Assembly: GCA_011389535.1 (NCBI GenBank)
Contig: JAABUE010000002.1
Coordinates: forward strand, 1 to 58,811
DNA length: 58,811 nucleotides
From: Anaerolineales bacterium
Lineage (GTDB): Bacteria; Chloroflexota; Anaerolineae; Anaerolineales; Villigracilaceae
Reading direction: 5' to 3'
Part shown: positions 53,301-58,811 of the stretch, piece after piece
How positions within the stretch are numbered: the stretch's first letter is position 1
How the letters are laid out: the number at the start of each line of letters is the position of its first letter
The notes under the pieces: generated by a model
Databases searched by the model: none
Seen by the model: the letters and a program-made list of their open reading frames with translations, nothing else
What the model was told of the DNA's origin: nothing
Made by a program: the position numbers and the translations under genes

Positions 53301-54751
53301 TAACGGGGCAGGAACCGTCCGAAAGCCGCGGCTTTACCCTCAAAGTCGGAGAGGGATTGGCCGGTTGGGTTGTCGAGACCCGGGAAGCGACTCTGGTCGA
53401 AGACCTGCATAAGGATGAACGCTGGGTTAAGTCGGTATCAACTTCCAGTGAACACCGTAGTACGATCGTCGCTCCCTTATTGGTCGGAGAAGACGTGATC
53501 GGTGTATTGATGGTCTTCCACCGAAAGATCGGTTTCTTCGGTCCCGAGCGTTTGGGTATGGTTAAAGCCATTGCCGGACAGGTCGCTATTGCTATCAACA
53601 ATGCTCATTTGTATGAGTTGATCCGAGACCAGGCAGAGCGCCTGGGAAGCATGCTGCGCAAAGAGCAGGAAGAAGCCAGCCGCTCACAGGCGATTCTCGA
53701 AGCTGTGGCTGATGGCGTGGTTGTGACCGGTCCTGAAAACCGGATCACTTTTCTGAACAGCTCTGCTACCGCGATTCTCGGTCTTGAATCGACAAAATTG
53801 ATCGATCAATCGCTGGATGCCTTCGGTGGTATCTTTGGCAGAGCAGCCGGCATGTGGATGCAAACAATCAACGATTGGTCGAATGACCCGGCCTCCTACC
53901 AGGCCGGTGAATCGTATGCCGAGCAGTTAGAGCTTGAAGACGGGCGGATTGCGTTGGTCCATCTTGCGCCGGTCATCCTGCAGAACGACTTCCTGGGGAC
54001 GGTATCCATTTTCCGGGATATTACGCATGAGGTCGAGGTGGACAGGCTGAAGTCCGAGTTTGTCGCGACGGTGAGTCATGAATTGCGTACTCCGATGACC
54101 TCCATCCGTGGTTATGTGGACATTTTGCTGATGGGCGCAGCCGGCGCATTGAACGAAAACCAGACCCATTTCCTGGGTATTGTCAAAAACAATACGGAAC
54201 GTCTCAATATTCTGGTGAATGATCTGCTGGATATATCCCGGATCGAGGCGGGACGGGTCGTCTTATCGCCCCAACCGCTTGACTTGCGCGACGTGGCTGA
54301 AGATGTTCTTGCAGATATGCTGCGCCGTTCGCAGGAAGAAAACAAACCGATGGCCTTCTCCCTAGATGCGGCCAAAGACCTGCCCCGGATTCGAGGGGAT
54401 GCCGAACGGGTACGGCAGATCTTAGGCAATTTGGTAGACAACGCCTATCATTACACACCCGAAAACGGACGGATCACTGTGCACCTGCACACTGAAAACG
54501 GTAGTGAAGTGCAGGTGGATATACAAGATTCTGGCGTTGGCATTTCCAAAGAGGACCAGGCGCGTATCTTCGACCGTTTTTATCGGGGAGAGGACCCGCT
54601 TGTGCTGGCTACTCCCGGCACAGGCTTGGGCCTGGCAATCGTAAGGCAATTGATAGAGATGCACGAAGGACGAATCTGGCTAAAAAGCGAAGGAGAGGGA
54701 AAGGGTAGTACTTTTTCCTTCACATTGCCCGTAGAGAAGAAAGGCGAATAA
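47309..54751 (+). CDS. Giant multi-sensor histidine kinase: PAS, 11 GAF, PAS, HisKA, HATPase
   Basis: The 2480-residue protein begins with a membrane helix (about 4-27) and a PAS-like domain (about 50-135). Eleven GAF domains follow, with their C-terminal helices (Q-A.....N.) ending near residues 315, 490, 664, 825, 1018, 1227, 1405, 1570, 1740, 1907 and 2100. A coiled coil (about 1912-1950) separates the last two GAFs, and a PAS domain lies at about 2125-2235. The kinase core has SHELRTP (His ~2257) and an HATPase_c domain with DNAYHY, DSGVGIS and GTGLGLAIV. Several GAFs share TTFAGQAAVALENARLY-type endings, so they arose by duplication. Ligands are unknown; no GAF Cys/bilin lyase motif is recognisable. 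It lies between two receiver proteins. Confidence 0.93.
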   Translation: MEGLGLGLVLVVGGLVSVLFVRFFLRMLRSGKQSHTNLPSLSTIYPESAGQKDAIIIVQGGGRVEYLNEAARRLFGLHEDDQADLERLARYARPSNEFLSLLSKESQKRISIGAHLTEATSYQVPGFTPSMMVVLRNLDFTPALSAGEDGQLSVSILRVITDFGRSISSSLDLEDTLKAILENVGRLVSAETLELKVWDEAKGTLTPYRYEGSSAEPRTLRRVERSYFGNYADSFLKEPKPLLLSQTVSGNGEATNGGTEPLLVRSYMGIPLIDGGKLVGTLEAGQSAENSFSQHDLELIQLVSGQAAVAIRNAIIYETEHQRTTELTGLANLAQAVSVSQDMKDLFERLVKSVSPLFDVEILGFLLFDEGKRMLEGQIPFQGLPPHIVEIYRASIPDGKVASDILSTQMPLLTSNAAEDERWETLGIRNLAQAASLRDSALVPLLSGRRLLGFMQLSNHRQGVTPFSENELRLMKIIADQATAIIENAVLVQQARQRAYRSDALRRVASLSASAASVDEVLEHSVRELAHLFQADAAAIFLLDEQNGELCLHSGSTYGVEGEAAEALSRMFVTDSQYRFTVSGGQKPFISGRLSSDRRVLPVYRPLITTLRMESTMVVPLVVREHSLGELMLGSRKPEFFNAYDLQVVTTAAGQLASALESANLVSQTDENLRARVDQLTAIMRISRELNASLDVNKLLELVHSECLHTTRADCGSILLFKRANGGDRLEIQFSIGCPVNEHVLKMLSQVAEVDKQVVVKNFDGKDFPAPHENVRSALLVPIRQNGNLAGVIYLHASQPDFFKGDLVELVQTLAVQASIALNTANQYQAEHQRAELLRRRAETISSLTEISYAVNFEQPIEHQLRIIGDAIRTSTPFQAVLFSVYEPDSGLLRRITGMGFPQDILMELLSRKQPLVSIQQLFKPEFRISRSYFIPANQTPVVPADVHMVTLDLDELDHSENAWDPDDFLLVPLMDAQGIPLGLLSLDAPSDGLRPDRAAIETLEIFAAQAALVISNTTRFGNLRNRVETLTSGLQRQQRLLSVSQNDLPLLLRKDLEQTISIHNLDRRAQRVRAGLAITESVSRQLDASSALLALGREVLTQLGMAVALVAEEGPEGPRLLHVLGSVPRATSPEALFGQRNPLRACLQTGETILSANEDEADDWLDAPLLSGLHAKAFICLPVIVQEKTVAAIMAVSPEPLPAFTDEDRQVYYQIARQTSVILQNISLLSETRRRLQEVDLLLDFSRKISGLTPNEIIKALLESARRVIQPAAHAGVVLLWDENTSQLIPRASDGYADNDSLMKINYRSGEALPGTIFETRIPHRVDELNFARDYALSAENLFLYRQATGGRLPVSTLLVPIVTGGQGLGVLVLDNFNTQAAFKPEDETLLLSLTQQVALSLENVRLVQATEERAGQLQALNDVATTMTSSLRSEELVASLLDQLRPVLPFDTATLLLREKDFLRVASAIGFTDSEQRLGLTVWVEDSALFQEMIRLGQPISVADVRGDPRFPQIEAPRLSWLGIPLISKGEVVGVITLEKWQSSFYTPEQIQVATTFAGQAAVALENARLYEDSINRAAELDQRSQRLALLNRFSSQMSGLLDADEIQKVTAEELRKAFAAMRVSVARLDGPKATWTFSSPKQEDNLPQTLPDAPIFGYLRESLGVFTGDDFLSEPSVRQLTSMLGKEATSVLALPLVSGGSLRSILFVQLPAKERLSTSEVELAITIANQASVALDSARLFQEAQRRAQETMALAEVGRDISATLDLEDVLKRIVAYAKDLLKAETSAVYLPELESNVLRGIAVVGLDAEEIKNSPMMIGEGILGNIAEKKIGEIVNNAENDPRARIVEGTPESLYEHLVGVPILSKERLSGLMAIWRTGKGLEFTDVELEFLNNLAQQAGVAIENARLFAETQRLAEELEQRVIERTAEVEREKANTETLLRILTEVSASLDLDRALSRTLALLNEAVGGEQGTIMLLHAEDNLLHYRAGYGYLTGQEPSESRGFTLKVGEGLAGWVVETREATLVEDLHKDERWVKSVSTSSEHRSTIVAPLLVGEDVIGVLMVFHRKIGFFGPERLGMVKAIAGQVAIAINNAHLYELIRDQAERLGSMLRKEQEEASRSQAILEAVADGVVVTGPENRITFLNSSATAILGLESTKLIDQSLDAFGGIFGRAAGMWMQTINDWSNDPASYQAGESYAEQLELEDGRIALVHLAPVILQNDFLGTVSIFRDITHEVEVDRLKSEFVATVSHELRTPMTSIRGYVDILLMGAAGALNENQTHFLGIVKNNTERLNILVNDLLDISRIEAGRVVLSPQPLDLRDVAEDVLADMLRRSQEENKPMAFSLDAAKDLPRIRGDAERVRQILGNLVDNAYHYTPENGRITVHLHTENGSEVQVDIQDSGVGISKEDQARIFDRFYRGEDPLVLATPGTGLGLAIVRQLIEMHEGRIWLKSEGEGKGSTFSFTLPVEKKGE

Positions 54752-54758
54752 CGAATTG

Positions 54759-55133
54759 ATGACAAAAATATTGATTGCGGAAGACGAACCTGACATTCGA
54801 GACCTGGTTGCATTTACTTTGCGCTTTGCCGGGTATGAAGTAGTGACCGGCATAAACGGGGAGGAAGCCGTGCAAGTTGCAAAGCGGGAATATCCTGACC
54901 TGATCTTGTTGGATGTGCGCATGCCGCGTATGACCGGCTACGAGGCTTGCAAGCTGATCAAAGCAGACCCGAAATTAAAAGACGTTCCGGTTGTGTTCCT
55001 CTCTGCCAAAGGACAGGAATCAGAAATCCGTGATGGCATGGATGCTGGTGCTGAAGAATATCTGCTCAAACCTTTTGCTCCCGATCAATTAACCGACCGG
55101 GTCCGCTCGATTTTGGCGAAGTTCGGGAAATAA
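54759..55133 (+). CDS. Single-domain response regulator
   Basis: The 124-residue receiver starts at the ATG at 54759 (a TTG three bases before is in frame). Asp9/Asp11, phosphoacceptor Asp52 (LLDVRMPRMTG) and Lys104 (LLKPF) are present, and there is no output domain. It follows the giant kinase by seven bases and is the best candidate for its direct partner. It may act as a phosphate shuttle or by protein binding. Confidence 0.93.
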   Translation: MTKILIAEDEPDIRDLVAFTLRFAGYEVVTGINGEEAVQVAKREYPDLILLDVRMPRMTGYEACKLIKADPKLKDVPVVFLSAKGQESEIRDGMDAGAEEYLLKPFAPDQLTDRVRSILAKFGK

Positions 55134-55163
55134 AGGTTGTAAGGTAGAAGGTTTTTCGGAAGC

Positions 55164-55952
55164 ATGAGCGCCATTATTCTGGATGGATTGATCGTGCACT
55201 ACGAGGTGCTGGGACGAGGCCGCCCCATCATCTTCCTCCACGGTTGGGTTGGCTCGTGGCGGTATTGGATCTCGTCTATGCAGATTGCTTCCACTTCCTT
55301 TCGCGCCTACAGCCTTGACTTGTGGGGGTTTGGGGAATCTGCCCGTGATATGAAGCGCTATACGATTGACCAGCAGACCGACCTGCTCAGCCGTTTTCTG
55401 GATGAGATGGGGATCGGTAAAGTGGCGTTGGTTGGGCATGGACTAGGCGCCCTGGTGGGCTTCAATTTTTGTTCCCGTTGGCCAAAAAACGTGGACCGCA
55501 TGATGGCGGTCAACTGCCCGGTGTATTATGACGCGATCACTACCCGTTTTAGAACTTCATCTTTGCCTGATTTGGTAAACTGGCTGGTCAGCAAAACGCC
55601 GGAAGCAGCCGCTGCGCTGGCCGACGCTTCGAAAGCGGACCCTCAGGCTATATCCGATTCGATCAGCAGTTTTCAGTCGAACGGCCTGTTCAACAAAATG
55701 CGCGAAACCCTCATTCCTTGTTTGCTCGTCTATGGACAAAATGATCCGGCTATTCAGGCCCCGCCTGCAGATAATTCCATTAACCTGCCGCACATGATGC
55801 AACACGTTGTGCTGGATGGTTCGGGACATTTCCCAATGATCGATGAAACTGCCCGCTTCAACCGTCTACTACTGGATTTCCTGGCTCTCGAGTCGGGCGT
55901 CAGCCCGCGCGAGTTGCAGCTCAAGGAGGAATGGAAGCGCCGCGTACGCTGA
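55164..55952 (+). CDS. Alpha/beta-hydrolase-fold protein lacking the nucleophile serine
   Basis: The 262-residue protein is a paralogue of the hydrolase at 42520-43317: both have HGW-GSW at the same place and the nucleophile elbow at residues 91-95. Here that elbow is GHGLG, with Gly93 (codon GGA) where the other has Ser93. Asp194 and His222 of the triad remain. It is therefore likely a non-catalytic receptor or a partner of the active hydrolase, as in plant hormone receptors built on this fold. It is the last gene of the operon before the terminator. Confidence 0.88.
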   Translation: MSAIILDGLIVHYEVLGRGRPIIFLHGWVGSWRYWISSMQIASTSFRAYSLDLWGFGESARDMKRYTIDQQTDLLSRFLDEMGIGKVALVGHGLGALVGFNFCSRWPKNVDRMMAVNCPVYYDAITTRFRTSSLPDLVNWLVSKTPEAAAALADASKADPQAISDSISSFQSNGLFNKMRETLIPCLLVYGQNDPAIQAPPADNSINLPHMMQHVVLDGSGHFPMIDETARFNRLLLDFLALESGVSPRELQLKEEWKRRVR

Positions 55953-56038
55953 TACCCGGGTAATAAGAACATTGATAATAGGAACTCTTGATTGCACATG
56001 GAACATTTATCGATCACATCATGCTGATCGGGCACTCG

Positions 56039-56073
56039 CCAGGGCAAACGAAAACAGTCTGCCCTGGGTTTTT
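56039..56073 (+). terminator. Intrinsic terminator of the PATAN-kinase operon
   Basis: CCAGGGC (56039-56045) pairs with GCCCTGG (56061-56067), followed by GTTTTTAT. It is the only strong terminator found between 41121 and 56129, which supports a single transcript. Confidence 0.85.
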
Positions 56074-56129
56074 ATCTGAGCCGTGCGCAGGTTTATAGGA
56101 GAAGTTTTAAAGTAAGCGAAAGCGGTGTC

Positions 56130-56158
56130 TTGACAGGGATTGTCCGTCATCATATACT
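56130..56158 (+). promoter_or_regulatory. Consensus promoter of the thiamine operon
   Basis: TTGACA (56130-56135, exact consensus) and TATACT (56153-56158) are 17 bp apart. Transcription would start near 56165, just before the TPP riboswitch. Confidence 0.8.
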
Positions 56159-56171
56159 CTTTTGACACAAC

Positions 56172-56262
56172 TTAACGGGGAGTCCGTTCTACGGGCTGAG
56201 AGGAGCGTACCACGCTCGACCCGCCATACCTGATCCGGATCATGCCGGCGGAGGGAACATTA
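56172..56262 (+). promoter_or_regulatory. TPP riboswitch aptamer (THI element)
   Basis: The segment has the conserved order of the THI element: GGGGAGTCC, GGGCTGAGAGG, a variable hairpin (GCGTACCACGC), CGACCCGCC, ATACCTGATCCGGATCATGCC and GGCGGAGGGAAC. It binds thiamine pyrophosphate in the mRNA leader and represses the downstream genes. Its expression platform is the hairpin at 56273-56298. Confidence 0.96.
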
Positions 56263-56272
56263 CTGCCTTATC

Positions 56273-56298
56273 ACATCCTCCGCCCGGAGGATGTTTTT
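56273..56298 (+). terminator. TPP-riboswitch expression platform: terminator covering the Shine-Dalgarno
   Basis: ACATCCTCC (56273-56281) pairs with GGAGGATGT (56286-56294), then a T-run to 56298. The right arm GGAGGA is also the Shine-Dalgarno of the gene starting at 56299, so the hairpin can act on both transcription and translation. Confidence 0.85.
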
Positions 56299-56964
56299 AT
56301 GCCCAGAGCAGTAATCTTTGCCAATGGACAATTGCCAGATATCGAAGCTGCCCGTTCCCTGTTGCAAGCGGACGATACTCTCATCGCAGCTGACGGAGGC
56401 GCCAACCACCTGCTGAAAATGGGTATTTTGCCCGAAATCGTCATCGGTGACCTGGATTCGGTGGACGAAGAACCGTTGCTTAAGCTCGCCTCTGCCGGAG
56501 TCGCCATCGAAAAATATTCCGAAGACAAGAACGAGACCGATTTCGAGCTTGCCTTGCGTTATGCGGTTGAATTGCAGCCTTCCTCGATCTTGATCGTCGC
56601 GGCGCTGGGTGGCCGGCTCGACCAGACCCTGGCCAACCTGTCCATGTTGACCAACCTGGCACTGTCTTCTATCGACATCCGCCTGGATGACGGGGTGGAG
56701 GAAGTCTTTTTCTGCCGGGCATCGGCTGCCAATGGGGGGCAGGCTGCGGTGCAGGGACGAAGCGGGGACACCGTCTCATTGATCCCCTGGCAGGCTCCCG
56801 TGGAAGGCGTCACCACCGAGGGCCTGAAATGGCCTTTATCCGGTGAAACGCTTTACCCTGATAAATCACGTGGCATCAGCAACGTAATGCTGGCGGATTC
56901 GGCTTCCGTCAGCATCCGGTTGGGTCTGCTGCTGATCGTCCACCGTCGTTACCTTGAAGTTTAA
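56299..56964 (+). CDS. thiN: Thiamine pyrophosphokinase
   Basis: The ATG at 56299 lies eight bases after GGAGG; upstream in-frame codons fall in the riboswitch. The 221-residue protein has AADGGANHLL (about 31-40), GDLDSV, and KYSEDKNETDFELAL, all conserved in TPK, plus the C-terminal thiamine-binding SGISNV-type segment (RGISNVM). It makes TPP from thiamine and ATP. Coupling to a thiamine-uptake system and TPP riboswitch indicates a salvage route. Confidence 0.95.
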   Translation: MPRAVIFANGQLPDIEAARSLLQADDTLIAADGGANHLLKMGILPEIVIGDLDSVDEEPLLKLASAGVAIEKYSEDKNETDFELALRYAVELQPSSILIVAALGGRLDQTLANLSMLTNLALSSIDIRLDDGVEEVFFCRASAANGGQAAVQGRSGDTVSLIPWQAPVEGVTTEGLKWPLSGETLYPDKSRGISNVMLADSASVSIRLGLLLIVHRRYLEV

Positions 56965-56977
56965 AAAAGGAGTTCCT

Positions 56978-58015
56978 ATGAAACGATTTGCGTTTCTTTT
57001 GCTAACCGTCGTTTTGGCCTTAAGCGCATGTGCGCCGGAAGGCCCTGCCGAGTTGACCGTGATGACCCATGACTCGTTCGCTGCCAGCGAAGAGGTGGTA
57101 CAGGCTTTTGAAGAGGCCAACGATGTGCAGGTAACCTTCCTGGCCAGCGGCGATACCGGCGCTGCGCTCAACAAGGCTATTCTCTCAAAAGATGCCCCGC
57201 TGGCAGACGTGTTCTACGGCGTGGATAACACCTTTCTCTCCCGCGCCCTCGAAGCCGGTATTTTCGAAGCATACCAGTCGCCCGCGCTGGCGAATATCCC
57301 GGCCCGGTTCCAGCTCGACCCTGAGAACCGCCTGTTGCCGGTAGACTATGGCGATGTGTGCATCAACTACGATAAAGCCTACTTTGCCGAAAATGATTTG
57401 GCTGTCCCGGCTGGTTTAGAAGATTTGCTGGCGCCAGAATATAACGGTTTGCTGGTTGTCGAAAACCCGGCTACCTCTTCGCCGGGGCTGGCTTTCCTGC
57501 TGGCAACAATCGCGCACTTTGGTGACCCCGGTTACCTCGACTTCTGGGCAGCCTTGCGCGATAACGGTCTGGTGGTTGTAAATGACTGGGAGACGGCTTA
57601 TTACACTAACTTTAGCGCCTCTTCGGGGCGGGGCACGCAGCCGATGATGGTCTCGTACGGATCCAGCCCGCCTGCGGAGGTGATCTTCGCCCAGACTCCG
57701 CTGGACGACGCGCCTACCGCCTCGATCACAGGACCTGAGACCTGCTTCCGTCAAATTGAGTTTGTCGGCATTCTGCAAGGGACCGAGCAACGCGCCCTGG
57801 CCGAGAAGTTCGTAGACTTCTTGTTGAGCCAGCAATTCCAGGAAGATATGCCCACCCAGATGTTCGTCTTCCCGGTCAATCAGAATGCGGAGTTACCGGA
57901 CGAATTTGTCCAATATGCCCAGATCCCGGACGAGCCTGCCGAACTCGATCCGGCTGAAATCGCTGCCAACCGCGAGCAATGGATACAGGTCTGGACGGAG
58001 ACGGTTTTAAGGTAA
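56978..58015 (+). CDS. thiB: Thiamine ABC transporter substrate-binding lipoprotein
   Basis: The ATG at 56978 follows AAGGAG and starts a lipoprotein signal (LSAC, Cys18). The 345-residue protein has the ThiB-type pattern ELTVMTHDSFAAS, DVFYGVDNTFLSRA and the thiamine-binding YGDVCINYDKAYF, and late conserved RQIEFVGIL. It captures thiamine outside the membrane for the permease encoded next. Position behind thiN and the TPP riboswitch supports thiamine as substrate. Confidence 0.92.
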   Translation: MKRFAFLLLTVVLALSACAPEGPAELTVMTHDSFAASEEVVQAFEEANDVQVTFLASGDTGAALNKAILSKDAPLADVFYGVDNTFLSRALEAGIFEAYQSPALANIPARFQLDPENRLLPVDYGDVCINYDKAYFAENDLAVPAGLEDLLAPEYNGLLVVENPATSSPGLAFLLATIAHFGDPGYLDFWAALRDNGLVVVNDWETAYYTNFSASSGRGTQPMMVSYGSSPPAEVIFAQTPLDDAPTASITGPETCFRQIEFVGILQGTEQRALAEKFVDFLLSQQFQEDMPTQMFVFPVNQNAELPDEFVQYAQIPDEPAELDPAEIAANREQWIQVWTETVLR

Positions 58016-58024
58016 GATTGTCGA

Positions 58025-58811
58025 ATGGCAGTGCCGATTAATCACGGAGACGCGGAGACACGGAGAATTGATATTCTTCGGTCCTTCGTGTCTTCGTTGC
58101 TTAAGTCGCGCTTTTTTCTGTGGCTCCTTCCGCTCAGCTTCATTGGCCTGTTTTTCTTCTACCCGCTTATCCGCATCCTTGTCTATAGTATCGACACTAC
58201 AGCTTTTACAGCGGGAAACCTGCGCCTTACCACAGACGTTTTACTGTTTACTCTCTACCAGGCCTTTCTTTCCACCCTGCTCACCCTGTTCTTAGGCCTG
58301 CCGGCTGCCTATCTCTTCGCCCGCTTTGTGTTTCCCGGCAAGGCCGTGCTACGCGCGCTGACAGCCGTCCCGTTCATGCTGCCGACGGTGGTGGTCGCGG
58401 CCGGGTTCAATGCCTTGCTCGGCACGCGTGGCTGGGTCAATCTGGGGCTGATGGATATATTCGGGTTGGATGTACCGCCCCTCCAGTTTGTGGGCACGCT
58501 GGGCGCGATCTTGATAGCGCACGTCTTCTACAACACGACCATCGTCATCCGCCTGGTGGGCAGCGCCCTCTCGCAGCTCGACCCGCGCCTGGAGTCCGCC
58601 GCGCGCACCCTCGGCGCGCAGGAGCGCCGGGTATGGTGGCACGTTACACTGCCGCTGCTGCGGCCTTCCTTATTGGCAGCGGGGCTGTTGGTCTTCCTGT
58701 TCGATTTCACCAGTTTTGGTGTCATCCTGCTGCTGGGCGGCCCCGGCTTCGCTACGCTGGAAGTCGAGACCTACATCCAGGCGCTGCAAATGCTCAATCT
58801 GCCGCTTGCTG
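58025..58811 (+). CDS. thiP: Thiamine ABC transporter permease, 3' end beyond right edge
   Basis: The frame is open from the ATG at 58025 to the window end (262 codons). Several membrane helices follow, and the ABC-permease EAA motif is LESAARTLGAQERRVWW with HVTLPLLRPSLLAA. The sequence resembles ThiP/FbpB-type fused permeases, of which only the first half is visible. The first ~20 codons contain a repeat-like block (58041-58098), so the true start could be GTG at 58088 or TTG at 58097. No ribosome-binding site clearly decides. Confidence 0.85.
   Translation, partial: MAVPINHGDAETRRIDILRSFVSSLLKSRFFLWLLPLSFIGLFFFYPLIRILVYSIDTTAFTAGNLRLTTDVLLFTLYQAFLSTLLTLFLGLPAAYLFARFVFPGKAVLRALTAVPFMLPTVVVAAGFNALLGTRGWVNLGLMDIFGLDVPPLQFVGTLGAILIAHVFYNTTIVIRLVGSALSQLDPRLESAARTLGAQERRVWWHVTLPLLRPSLLAAGLLVFLFDFTSFGVILLLGGPGFATLEVETYIQALQMLNLPLA
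58041..58098. repeat. Imperfect inverted repeat of the CGGAGACACGGAGAA type
   Basis: CACGGAGACGCGGAGACACGG is followed by a near-complementary CTTCGGTCCTTCGTGTCTTCG. A related block occurs in the ThyX-like gene (about 35077-35106). It may be a dispersed repeat that lies at the 5' end of thiP. Confidence 0.4.

Overview
The window looks like chromosomal DNA of a Chloroflexota bacterium, most likely of the Anaerolineae. This is an inference from gene content: bc-complex genes fused to many heme c modules, long multi-GAF sensor kinases, a tandem ThyX-like protein, a cyanobacterial-type acyl-ACP-reductase homologue, and NusA with an acidic/lysine-rich tail. No rRNA or tRNA gene was found to confirm it. 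GC content is moderate and there is no insertion sequence, phage block or CRISPR array.

Bases 1-17900 are a respiratory region. Six c-type cytochrome genes together carry 39 CxxCH motifs plus two wider-spaced variants. On the plus strand come a hexaheme lipoprotein, a nonaheme membrane-anchored cytochrome, a cytochrome b561-like protein with two fused heme c modules, and a bc-type operon (Rieske, cytochrome b6, subunit IV fused to seven heme c motifs, NapC-like multiheme). A convergent minus-strand operon encodes a 40-residue membrane microprotein, a small two-CW-type membrane protein, an octaheme cytochrome, a four-cluster ferredoxin and an NrfD-type quinol-oxidising subunit, with no catalytic subunit. 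Two paralogous NarX/UhpB-like histidine kinases bracket the block (one cut by the left edge); the right one sits in an operon with its LuxR-type regulator and a secreted zinc-ribbon protein.

Bases 18100-40970 are mostly housekeeping: panB-panE, a YtxH protein, a glycosyltransferase, a single-domain response regulator, ugd, two methyltransferases, and the nusA-rnpM-infB-rbfA-nrnA-truB-ribF operon with a consensus-like promoter and a terminator. A hicBA toxin-antitoxin pair, a two-domain ThyX-like protein, an aldo/keto reductase, a LysM lipoprotein, an oligopeptide-binding protein and a gluzincin-like membrane protein follow.

Bases 41051-56072 form the most unusual part: one tightly packed plus-strand operon with a near-consensus promoter and an intrinsic terminator. 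It encodes a PATAN (DUF4388) protein, a Ras-like GTPase, an alpha/beta hydrolase, a V4R-domain protein, a left-handed beta-helix protein, an acyl-ACP-reductase (AAR)-like enzyme, a receiver protein with a degenerate GGDEF domain, a 2480-residue histidine kinase with eleven GAF domains, a second receiver, and a paralogous alpha/beta hydrolase whose nucleophile serine is glycine. It reads as a signalling system wired to an acyl/aldehyde-type metabolite; that link is inference.

Bases 56130-58811 are a thiamine operon: consensus promoter, TPP riboswitch whose terminator hairpin also covers the Shine-Dalgarno sequence, thiamine pyrophosphokinase, thiamine-binding lipoprotein and a truncated ABC permease. 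Several small repeats are scattered across the window: a three-copy inverted-repeat element, a 52-bp perfect palindrome and a 28-bp two-copy repeat.
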